A stretch of 64,000 nucleotides of DNA from NCBI GenBank assembly GCA_944320195.1, contig CALUGP010000002.1, forward strand, positions 62,001 through 126,000, in the 5' to 3' direction. The translations under genes were made by a program, and so were the position numbers. The DNA is from an uncultured Prevotella sp. GTDB taxonomy: Bacteria > Bacteroidota > Bacteroidia > Bacteroidales > Bacteroidaceae. Shown here piece by piece: positions 30,514-38,441 of this stretch; positions within the stretch are counted from its first letter, which is position 1, and the number at the start of each line of letters is the position of its first letter. The notes beneath the pieces were generated by a model. It ran no database searches. It was not told the DNA's origin and saw only the letters and a program-made list of their open reading frames with translations.

Positions 30514-32295
30514 ATGAAAAAGAAAATCCAATTCAGTCTCGTCTATCGCGACATGTGGCAGTCTTCAGGCAAGTTCCAGCCGCGCAAAGACCAGCTTGAG
30601 CGCGTAGCTCCGGCCATCATCGACATGGGATGCTTCTCACGCGTCGAGACTAACGGAGGAGCTTTTGAACAAGTAAACCTGCTCGCAGGCGAAAACCCCA
30701 ACGCCGCCGTTAGGGCTTTCTGCAAGCCTTTCAACGAAGCGGGGATAAAGACACACATGCTCGACCGCGGCCTCAACGCCCTGCGCATGTATCCCGTACC
30801 CGATGACGTGCGCCGCCTCATGTACAAGGTGAAGCACGCACAGGGAGTCGACATTCCGCGCATATTCTGCGGTCTTAACGACGTGCGCAACATCATACCC
30901 AGCATAAAATGGGCCAACGAGGCGGGCATGACGCCGCAGGCTACGCTCTGCATCACCACCTCGCCCATACACACAGTGGAGTATTACAGCGGCATAGCCG
31001 ACCAGCTAATAGCCGCCGGAGCTAACGAAATTTGCCTCAAGGACATGGCCGGAATAGGCCAGCCCGCCATGCTCGGCAAGCTGACCAAGGCGATAAAGAC
31101 GAAGCATCCGGACGTCATCATACAGTACCACGGACACTCAGGGCCGGGCCTTTCAATGGCGTCAATACTCGAAGTGTGCGAGAACGGAGGCGACGTCATC
31201 GACACGGCCATCGAGCCTCTGTCGTGGGGAAAGGTGCACCCGGACATCATCTCGGTGCAGAGCATGCTGAAGAATGAGGGCTTCGAAGTGCCCGAAATCA
31301 ACATGAACGCCTACATGCAGGCACGCACGCTGACGCAGGAGTTCATCGACGACTGGCTCGGTTACTTCATCAACCCCGGCAACAAGCTGATGAGCTCGCT
31401 TCTGCTTGGCTGCGGACTGCCCGGCGGAATGATGGGAAGCATGATGGCGGACTTGGCCGGAATACACCGCTCCATCAACTCAATACTGAAGAGCAAGGGG
31501 CAACCGGAGCTGTCGACCGACGACCTGCTCGTAAAGCTTTTCGACGAAGTGGCATACGTATGGCCGCGCGTAGGCTATCCACCATTGGTAACCCCGTTCT
31601 CGCAATACGTCAAGAACATCGCCCTCTTGAACCTGCTCACCATGGCGCAGGGCAAGGGACGCTTCGTGATGATGGACGACTCGATGTGGGGAATGATACT
31701 CGGAAAGAGCGGAAAGATACCCGGCACCATCGACGAAGAGCTTGTGGAACTTGCCAAGAAGCAGGGACGCGAGTTTACTGACGCCGACCCGCACACGCTC
31801 GTTCCCGACGCATTGGATGACTTCCGCAAGGAGATGGACGAGAACGGATGGGAATACGGACAGGACGACGAGGAGCTGTTCGAGCTTGCAATGCACCCCG
31901 AGCAATACCGCGACTACAAGAGCGGAGCGGCGAGAAAACGCTTCCTGGCCGACCTCCAGAAAGCTAAAGACGCCAAGCTTGGCGCAACACTGAAGCCCGA
32001 AGACATCGCGGCGTTCAAGCATGCGAAGGCAGACGCCATAGTGTCGCCGTGCAAAGGACAGGTGTTCTTCGACTTCGAAGGCGGCAGCGAGTGCACCCCG
32101 TGCCTTGAGCCGTACATAGGCCAGCACTATAAGGAGGGCGAAACGTTCTGCTACATACACACCCCGTGGGGCGAGTTTGAGGCCATCCCGGCCGCACTCG
32201 GCGGCAAACTCGTGGAAATTGCGGCAAAGCAAGGCTCGCGAGTGAACCGCGGCGACGTGATAGCCTACATCGAAAGAGACTGGATCAATTCGTAA
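30514..32295 (+). CDS. Carboxyltransferase-domain protein (OadA/PycB family) with a non-biotinylated C-terminal domain
   Basis: 593 residues. The carboxyltransferase TIM barrel includes FSLVYRDMWQSSGKFQPRKDQL, CGLNDVRNI, ANEICLKDMAGIGQPAMLGKL and IQYHGHSGPGLSMASILE with the metal-binding His-x-His. The conserved PGG-type loop is GCGLPGGMM. The C-terminal ~80 residues fold like a biotinyl domain (SPCKGQVF...GEFEAIPAALGGKLVEIAAKQGSRVNRGDVIAYIER), but the usual AMKM hairpin is replaced by HTPWGEF, so no biotinylation lysine is present. It probably needs biotin on a separate carrier, or has another role. No other decarboxylase subunit is adjacent. Confidence 0.8.
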   Translation: MKKKIQFSLVYRDMWQSSGKFQPRKDQLERVAPAIIDMGCFSRVETNGGAFEQVNLLAGENPNAAVRAFCKPFNEAGIKTHMLDRGLNALRMYPVPDDVRRLMYKVKHAQGVDIPRIFCGLNDVRNIIPSIKWANEAGMTPQATLCITTSPIHTVEYYSGIADQLIAAGANEICLKDMAGIGQPAMLGKLTKAIKTKHPDVIIQYHGHSGPGLSMASILEVCENGGDVIDTAIEPLSWGKVHPDIISVQSMLKNEGFEVPEINMNAYMQARTLTQEFIDDWLGYFINPGNKLMSSLLLGCGLPGGMMGSMMADLAGIHRSINSILKSKGQPELSTDDLLVKLFDEVAYVWPRVGYPPLVTPFSQYVKNIALLNLLTMAQGKGRFVMMDDSMWGMILGKSGKIPGTIDEELVELAKKQGREFTDADPHTLVPDALDDFRKEMDENGWEYGQDDEELFELAMHPEQYRDYKSGAARKRFLADLQKAKDAKLGATLKPEDIAAFKHAKADAIVSPCKGQVFFDFEGGSECTPCLEPYIGQHYKEGETFCYIHTPWGEFEAIPAALGGKLVEIAAKQGSRVNRGDVIAYIERDWINS

Positions 32296-32461
32296 GCTGA
32301 TAACCAATACCCACCCCAACCCTCCCCAAGGGAGGGAGTTTGATGTGCCTTGTAGATTTATATTGATGCCTATTGTGGCAGACATCGTTTGTTTGTCTTA
32401 CGCATCTTATACAATAAAAGGTAATCAAGCTCCCTCCCTTGGGGAGGGTTGGGGTGGGTAT
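32292..32461. repeat. GTTAC-type motif abutting a complete C element
   Basis: GTAAGCTGATAACCAA (32292-32307, reverse complement of the R-associated motif) runs straight into the left C arm (32307-32338). The right C arm is 32429-32460. No R array is present. Confidence 0.75.
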
Positions 32462-32474
32462 TTAATAATGAATA

Positions 32475-33056
32475 ATGGACTATAATTTAATAATTCACAA
32501 GTACTACAGCAACAATCCTGAACTTCTGCAAATACTTCTGAAGCACAGCAAGGCCGTGGCCGACAAGGCGTTGGCAATCGCCGAGGCGCACCCGGAGCTG
32601 CGTCTTGACCGTCAGTTCATAATGGAGGGCGCCATGGTTCACGACATAGGCATCATCAAGACGGACGCTCCCGACATCCAATGCTTCGGCACCGAGCCTT
32701 ACATACGCCACGGAGTGCTGGGCGCGGAGATGTTGCGCGCCGAGGGATACCCGCGACATGCCAGGGTGTGCGAACGCCACACGGGAGCCGGCCTGTCGCT
32801 GAAGGAAATCGAGGAGCAGCGTCTTCCGCTGCCGCATGAGGACCTTTTGCCAGAGACTCTGGAAGAAAAGGTTATCTGCTATGCCGACAAGTTCTTCTCC
32901 AAAACAAAGCTGGAACGCGAGAAAACGCTTGCCGAAGCCGAGCGCAGCGTGGCCAAGCACGGCGAGGAAGGGCTAAAGCGGTTCAGGGAAATGGAGGAAA
33001 TCTTCAATACACCCACCCCAAACCCCTCCCGAAGTGAGGGGCTTAAAATGCCATAA
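32475..33056 (+). CDS. HD-domain phosphohydrolase
   Basis: 193 residues. The HD fold shows LLKHSKAVADKALAIAEAH, the metal pair in EGAMVHDIGIIKTDA, YIRHGVLGAEMLRAEGY and HTGAGLSLKE. Length and the form MVHDIG are close to archaeal/Bacteroidetes TIGR00295-type HD proteins, probably a nucleotide phosphohydrolase; substrate unknown. The last ~15 residues, TPTPNPSRSEGLKMP, are translated from the left arm of a C element, so the original stop has been lost or moved. Confidence 0.82.
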   Translation: MDYNLIIHKYYSNNPELLQILLKHSKAVADKALAIAEAHPELRLDRQFIMEGAMVHDIGIIKTDAPDIQCFGTEPYIRHGVLGAEMLRAEGYPRHARVCERHTGAGLSLKEIEEQRLPLPHEDLLPETLEEKVICYADKFFSKTKLEREKTLAEAERSVAKHGEEGLKRFREMEEIFNTPTPNPSRSEGLKMP

Positions 33057-33168
33057 AACATACGGAAAACGCTCCATCTTTCAAATAAGATGGAGCGTTT
33101 TTACATTAACTGATATGGCACGGCAGCATATCCAACTCCCTCCCTTTGGGAGGGTTGGGGTGGGTATT
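33008..33168. repeat. C element pair around a terminator
   Basis: Left half 33008-33042 lies in the HD coding end; inverted right half 33136-33168 stops 2 bp before the convergent DUF362 stop. The centre holds a unique terminator. Confidence 0.8.
33066..33102. terminator. Bidirectional Rho-independent terminator
   Basis: AAAACGCTCCATCTT and AGATGGAGCGTTTTT form a perfect stem between the convergent HD and DUF362 genes. Confidence 0.9.
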
Positions 33169-33170
33169 GC

Positions 33171-34313
33171 CTACTTTACTCTCACAATCTCGTACTTCCT
33201 GCTGCCCAGCCCTATCTTCTCGGCATGGGCGAGGCACGACTTGTACTCGGTGTTGGGGTTGGCGTTGTCGAAGTGGTCGTGATGATCGCAGAAGCCGGGA
33301 GCGGCCATGTGCTCGGTAAGCTGCGTGCCGGGCAGTGGCGTCTGCCTAAGACACGCGTCGGCGCAGGCCTGGTCCAAGGCCAACGGGTCGAACGAAGCGA
33401 ACATGCCGAGGTCGGGAAGTATTGGCACGTCGTTGCCCGAATGGCAGTCGCACAGCGGCGAAACGTCGCACACTATGGACACATGGAAATTCGGACGGCC
33501 GTCAACCACGGCCTTTGCATACTCCGCCATACGGCAGTTAAGGTCTTTCACCGAAGCGTCATTGGCGAACGATATTGCGTCAAAGTTGCACGCGCCGATG
33601 CATCGTCCGCAGCCTACGCAGTTGTCCTGGTTTATCGACATCTTCTTGCGTTCGGTGTCAAACACGAGTCCGTTGTTGGCGCATTCGGCCATACAGCGGC
33701 GGCATCCGCGGCACGCGTCCTGGTCAATCACGGGCTTGCCGTTGCAGTGTTGCTCCTTCTTGCCGGCGCGCGAGCCGCAGCCCATGCCTATGTTCTTTAT
33801 CGCTCCGCCGAAACCTGTCATCTCGTGCCCCTTGAAATGGGTGAGCGAGATGAATATGTCGGCGTCCATCACGGCGCGGCCTATCTTGGCCGCCTTGACG
33901 TATTCTCCGCACCTTACGGGCACTTCCACGTCGTCAGTACCCTTAAGTCCGTCGCCTATGATGACGGGGCAGCCCACGGTGAGCGGCGTAAAGCCGTTCT
34001 CCCATGCGCAGTAAAGATGCTCGATGGCGTTCTTGCGGCTGCCGGGATAGAGCGTGTTGCAGTCAACCAGGAACGGTTTTCCGCCCTGCCGCTTCACCAT
34101 GTCTACCACGGCGCGCGCATAGTTGGGGCGCAGGAAACTCATGTTGCCCAGCTCGCCGAAGTGCATCTTGATGGCGACAAACTTGCCGTCCATGTCAATC
34201 TTGTCCATTCCGGCGGCCTTGATCAGGCGTTTCAGCTTGTCGGCGCGTCCCTCGTCGGGACGGCATCGGAAGTCGGTGAAATACACCTTTGATGTAGTCT
34301 GTGTTTCATTCAT
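33171..34313 (-). CDS. DUF362 domain protein with two 4Fe-4S clusters
   Basis: 380 residues. The DUF362 region comes first (KMHFGELGNMSFLRPNYARAVVDMVK, DCNTLYPGSRKNAIEHL, SLTHFKGHEMTGFGGAIKNIGMG). A bacterial ferredoxin insert follows with CRGCRRCMAECANNG and CVGCGRCIGACNFDA, eight cysteines for two 4Fe-4S clusters. The family is common in anaerobes and of unproven electron-transfer function. A minus-strand -7 element (TAATTTTG) lies at 34375-34382. Its stop codon abuts the right arm of a C element. Confidence 0.85.
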   Translation of the reverse strand: MNETQTTSKVYFTDFRCRPDEGRADKLKRLIKAAGMDKIDMDGKFVAIKMHFGELGNMSFLRPNYARAVVDMVKRQGGKPFLVDCNTLYPGSRKNAIEHLYCAWENGFTPLTVGCPVIIGDGLKGTDDVEVPVRCGEYVKAAKIGRAVMDADIFISLTHFKGHEMTGFGGAIKNIGMGCGSRAGKKEQHCNGKPVIDQDACRGCRRCMAECANNGLVFDTERKKMSINQDNCVGCGRCIGACNFDAISFANDASVKDLNCRMAEYAKAVVDGRPNFHVSIVCDVSPLCDCHSGNDVPILPDLGMFASFDPLALDQACADACLRQTPLPGTQLTEHMAAPGFCDHHDHFDNANPNTEYKSCLAHAEKIGLGSRKYEIVRVK

Positions 34314-34714
34314 TGTCTTGTCTCTTGTTCGTTATGTCTTTGCTTGCTTGTGAAAGCAATGTTTTCCAGAGTGCAAAATTAGTCATTTTTCCCAATATCA
34401 TGCATCGGCCAGGCAAAATATTGTGCTTTTACAAACATTGCCGCGACAACAGCCAGCAGCGTGAACAGGCCTGAAAAAACGCATGCGGAGACCTGCCTGC
34501 GACGCCGCTTTCGGCCGACTTGGCAGCATGGCGCCACACTCTGTTTTCCAATTGACGGTTCATCCGCAGTTCAGGTGTATAACGTATAGGTGTCAAGCCC
34601 GTCCCAGAAGGGGGCGAACTGCAGGGTGACATTCGCCCTCGTCGAGGACAATATCATTACGTGAGTCCGGCATAACAGTAATGTCACACTTATCCGTTTC
34701 TTGCAAGTCGGTGG

Positions 34715-34817
34715 CAAGTCGTCATTCCGCTGAAAAGCGGAATCCAGTCGAAAAGACAAAGGCGGCTAACCACTATGGCGCTTTCTGGATTCCGCTTTTC
34801 AGCGGAATGACGACTTG
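34715..34817. repeat. S element with 33-bp perfect arms
   Basis: Arms 34715-34747 and 34785-34817 are exact reverse complements (CAAGTCGTCATTCCGCTGAA... outward). Core GTCATTCCGC...GCGGAATCCAG is shared with 21324. Confidence 0.88.
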
Positions 34818-35011
34818 ACACTGAGCTGCAGAAAAGCAAAGCGGCAAGAAATTATATAATTTGAAAGATGATTCCTTGTGCCGAACTCACGTATATTATT
34901 GCTGCATACCTACCGCAAGTTCCGCTTCGCCACACATGCGGCCAAGCATAGTTGGACCTCTTTGAGGCCCTATTACCTCGAATGCCAATACACCTGAACT
35001 GCGGATGAACC

Positions 35012-35121
35012 CAATTGACGGCCTTTCGCAGTCCAAAAGGCCGTCTTTTGCAAGCCAAAAGGCCGCAAATCGGGAGCCGATTGACGGCCTTTTACAAACA
35101 CGTTGATTATCAGCACGTTAC
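35012..35121. repeat. R array 8 with GTTAC motif
   Basis: Units begin CCAATTGACGGCCTTTCGCA; GACGGCCTTT pairs with AAAAGGCCGTC. Motif TTGATTATCAGCACGTTAC at 35103-35121. The left end (GAACCCAATTGACGGCC) is the same as in array 11. Confidence 0.85.
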
Positions 35122-35350
35122 AAAGACGCGGCAAGGCATGATGAAACAAGACTGTTACACGGCTGCGACACGCCGCTTCGCACGGCCCATCCTACGCCCG
35201 GCAAACGGACAAAACAGCGAAGCCCGGCGCACGTGGAAACGCCAGGAAGAGCCTTGCGCACATACGCCCAAAAGTTAAAATAACAAAGAAAAAACGGGAT
35301 ATGGGGCGTTATTAGGTTTTAATTCCGTAAATTTGCACCCTGCATTTGCA

Positions 35351-38209
35351 ATGAGAACTAAAACCGTCATATTCATACTGCTGTCTGCTTTCATATTCGT
35401 GATGGCAGAACCCACCATGCCTTTTTTCCAAAGCAACGGCAAAGACGGCGGCGGAAAGGACTCTACGGCCGTAAAAGACACCGCCGCACGGCACGGCGGC
35501 GACTCCATACAGGCCGGCGACTCGCTGACGGCCGACACGGCAAAACTCTCAAACGAGCCCGACACCACCAAGATGGACTCGCTCACCCTGGCCATATACA
35601 AGCACAACAAGCACATCGACGACTCCATAAGGCTTGACAGCCTGAACCGCAAGAAGTCTAACAGCCTGGACGCGCCGGTGGACTTCTCGTCAAACGACTC
35701 GCTCGTTTACGATGCCACAACGAAGGAAGCAAAGCTCTACGGAGAGTCGAAAGTGAAGTACCAGAACATGGACCTGAGCAGCGACCGCATATCGATGAAC
35801 CTTGACAGCAACATCGTGCACGCCACGGGAACGGCCGACACGGCCGGCGTGCTGACGGGCAAGCCGGTGTTCGTGATGGGCAGCGACACGTATGAGAGCG
35901 ACACAATGTCGTTCAACTTCAAGACGAAAAAAGGCTTCATCAACAGCGTTTACACCGCGCAACAGGACGGATATCTGTCAAGCCAGGAGTCAAAGCGCGA
36001 CTCGAGCGGCGTGCTCTACCTGCAACACGGCCGCTACACCACGTGCGACCAGGAGCACCCCGACTTCTACATAGCCCTCTCGCGAGCCAAGGTGCGCCCC
36101 GGCAAGGACGTAGTATTCGGCCCGGCCTACCTCGTAGTGGCCGACGTACCGTTGCCGCTGGCCATCCCCTACGGCTTCTTCCCGTTCACGAAAAACTATT
36201 CAAGCGGATTCATCATGCCGTCATACGGCGACGAAAGCTCGCGCGGATTCTACCTGCGCGACGGCGGATACTACTTCGCCATGAGCGACAAATGGGACCT
36301 GAAGCTGCTCGGCGAGATTTACACCAAAGGCTCATGGGGCGTAAGCGTGGCATCAAACTACCGCAAGAGATACAAATACAGCGGCAGTTTCCTCTTCAGC
36401 TACCAGAACACCAAGAACGGCGAAAAAGGCATGCCCGACTACGCCGAGCAGACAAGCTTCAAGCTGCAGTGGAGCCACCGCCAGGACGCAAAGGCCAACC
36501 CGTACACCAGCCTGTCGGCAAGCGTAAACTTCGCGTCGACCTCATATGAGCGCAACAACCTCTCAAGCATGTACAACCCGCAGACACTGACACAGAGCCT
36601 GCGCACGTCAAGCGTGAGCTGGAGCAGCACGTTCTCAAGCATCGGCATGACACTCAGCGGAACGGCAAACCTCAGCCAGAACATGATAGACTCCACCGTG
36701 AGCCTCACCCTGCCCGACCTCAACATATCCATAAGCCGCTTCTACCCATTCAAGCGCAAGCACGCCGCCGGAAAGGAGCGCTGGTATGAGAAGATTTCGA
36801 TGAGCTACACCGGACAGCTCAGCAACAAGATAGACACCAAGGAGAGCATGCTCTTCAAGTCGAACCTCATAAAAGACTGGCAAAACGGATTCAAACACGA
36901 CATCCCGATACAAGCCAACTTCACCTTATTTAATTATATAAACGTCACCCCGTCGTTCAACTTCACCGACAGGATGTACTCCAACAAGGTGACACAATCA
37001 TGGGACGAAGACGCACAAGAAGCCCGGAGCGACACCACATACGGCTTCTACAACGTTTTTGACTGGCGCATGAACGTAAGCGCTTCGACAAAACTCTACG
37101 GATTCTGGACACCTTCGCGCAAGATATTCGGCGACAAGATACAGGCCATCCGCCACGTCATGACTCCACAGATAACGTTCAGCTACGCGCCCGACAACGG
37201 CTCGCGCTACTACGAGACGTACCAGAAGACCAACCCTGACGGCAGCGTGGAGCTGGTTGAATACAGCCCGTTCGCCAACGGAATGTTCGGTCTGCCATCG
37301 CGCGGAAAGACCGGAAGCCTGTCGTTTGACCTCGGCAACAACATTGAAATGAAGGTGAAGTCAGACAAAGACTCCACCGGCTTCAAGAAGCTGAGCATCA
37401 TCGACGAGCTTGGTTTCAACATGGGCTACAACATGGCGGACAAGGAACGCCCGTGGAGCGACCTCACAGTGCGCCTGCGTCTTAAGTGGTGGAAGAACTA
37501 CACGTTCAACATGAACGCCGTGTTCGCCACATACGCCTATGAGCTTGACGAAAACGGCACGCCTTACGTGGGCACACACACGGAATACAGCAAGGGGCGG
37601 TTCGGCCGCTTCCAAGGCATGTCGCAGAACATTTCGTTCACGCTTACCCCCGAAAAGCTCAAGAAATGGTTTGGCAAAAGTGACGAAGACGAGGAAGAGG
37701 AGGAGGAAGAAGACGACGATTACGACAATACCGACATCGAGTCAAACGTTGACGACGACCTCGTAAAAGGCCAACACGGCGCAAAGAAAGAGAACGCCGG
37801 CATGGCTGAAACAGACGAGGACGGATACATGAGGTTCTCTATGCCGTGGTCGCTCACCATCGGTTACGGAATATCAATGCGCGAAAACCAGGACGTATCC
37901 AAATTCAACAAGAAGACGATGCGCTATCCATACAAGTTCACCCAGACACTGAACTTCAGCGGGAACATACGCATAAGCGACGGCTGGAACATAAGCTTTT
38001 CGTCAGGTTACGACTTCGAGAACCACGAAATGTCCATGACCACCGCGTCATTGCAGCGCGACCTGCACTGCTTCAACATGAGCTGTTCGGTGGTGCTTGC
38101 CCCTTATACGTCGTATAACTTCACGTTCAGATGCAACGCCGCGACACTTACCGACGCATTGAAATACGACAAGCGAAGCGGTTTCAGCAACGCCGTGCAA
38201 TGGTATTGA
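35351..38209 (+). CDS. LptD-like LPS assembly outer-membrane protein
   Basis: 952 residues from ATG 35351; an upstream TTG is in frame but overlaps the promoter. After a signal peptide and a Ser/Asp-rich linker comes an OstA/LptA-like beta-jellyroll (SNDSLVYDATTKEAKLYGESKVKYQNMDLSSDRI). It is followed by the LptD cysteine/fold region (YTTCDQEHPDFYIALSRAKVRPGKDVVFGPAYLVVADVPLPLAIPYGFFPF) and a barrel. It would insert LPS in the outer leaflet. An acidic insert at about 778-800 (DEDEEEEEEDDDYDNTDIE) is unusual. Promoter TAAATTTG sits 18 bp upstream. Confidence 0.88.
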   Translation: MRTKTVIFILLSAFIFVMAEPTMPFFQSNGKDGGGKDSTAVKDTAARHGGDSIQAGDSLTADTAKLSNEPDTTKMDSLTLAIYKHNKHIDDSIRLDSLNRKKSNSLDAPVDFSSNDSLVYDATTKEAKLYGESKVKYQNMDLSSDRISMNLDSNIVHATGTADTAGVLTGKPVFVMGSDTYESDTMSFNFKTKKGFINSVYTAQQDGYLSSQESKRDSSGVLYLQHGRYTTCDQEHPDFYIALSRAKVRPGKDVVFGPAYLVVADVPLPLAIPYGFFPFTKNYSSGFIMPSYGDESSRGFYLRDGGYYFAMSDKWDLKLLGEIYTKGSWGVSVASNYRKRYKYSGSFLFSYQNTKNGEKGMPDYAEQTSFKLQWSHRQDAKANPYTSLSASVNFASTSYERNNLSSMYNPQTLTQSLRTSSVSWSSTFSSIGMTLSGTANLSQNMIDSTVSLTLPDLNISISRFYPFKRKHAAGKERWYEKISMSYTGQLSNKIDTKESMLFKSNLIKDWQNGFKHDIPIQANFTLFNYINVTPSFNFTDRMYSNKVTQSWDEDAQEARSDTTYGFYNVFDWRMNVSASTKLYGFWTPSRKIFGDKIQAIRHVMTPQITFSYAPDNGSRYYETYQKTNPDGSVELVEYSPFANGMFGLPSRGKTGSLSFDLGNNIEMKVKSDKDSTGFKKLSIIDELGFNMGYNMADKERPWSDLTVRLRLKWWKNYTFNMNAVFATYAYELDENGTPYVGTHTEYSKGRFGRFQGMSQNISFTLTPEKLKKWFGKSDEDEEEEEEEDDDYDNTDIESNVDDDLVKGQHGAKKENAGMAETDEDGYMRFSMPWSLTIGYGISMRENQDVSKFNKKTMRYPYKFTQTLNFSGNIRISDGWNISFSSGYDFENHEMSMTTASLQRDLHCFNMSCSVVLAPYTSYNFTFRCNAATLTDALKYDKRSGFSNAVQWY

Positions 38210-38311
38210 CGGCACGTCTGCACGCACGTGGGCATCCGGCCGCAACTTGTTGGAAACCAACGACATAGCAACTTGGTTCTCGACACAAAACGGAATCAGG
38301 CAAAACGAATC

Positions 38312-38399
38312 TGCAAAAGACGGCCTTTCACATCACGAAAGGCCGTCTTTTGCAATACAAAAGGCCGTCTTTCACATTGCGAAAGGCGGCCTTTTGCGA
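38312..38399. repeat. R array 9
   Basis: Two tandem hairpins: GCAAAAGACGGCCTTTC/GAAAGGCCGTCTTTTGC (17 bp, perfect) and AAAAGGCCGTCTTTC/GAAAGGCGGCCTTTT (15 bp, one transition). No companion motif seen. Confidence 0.88.
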
Positions 38400-38441
38400 T
38401 CTTGGCTGTCAAGACACGGCAAACAGCCGTATGCAGCCAGT

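Larger units (their letters stand above)
34314..35350. other. 1-kb intergenic region without a recognisable gene
   Basis: Contains a DUF362 -7 element, an S element (34715-34817), an R array with motif (35012-35121) and a TAAATTTG -7 element (35326-35333) for the LptD gene. The stretches 34390-34700 and 34830-35000 show no convincing ORF, RNA or repeat. All ORFs here are short and lack family signs. Confidence 0.6.

Noticed and set aside
30514-32295. Pyruvate carboxylase subunit B with bound biotin
   Set aside because: The AMKM biotin site is missing.
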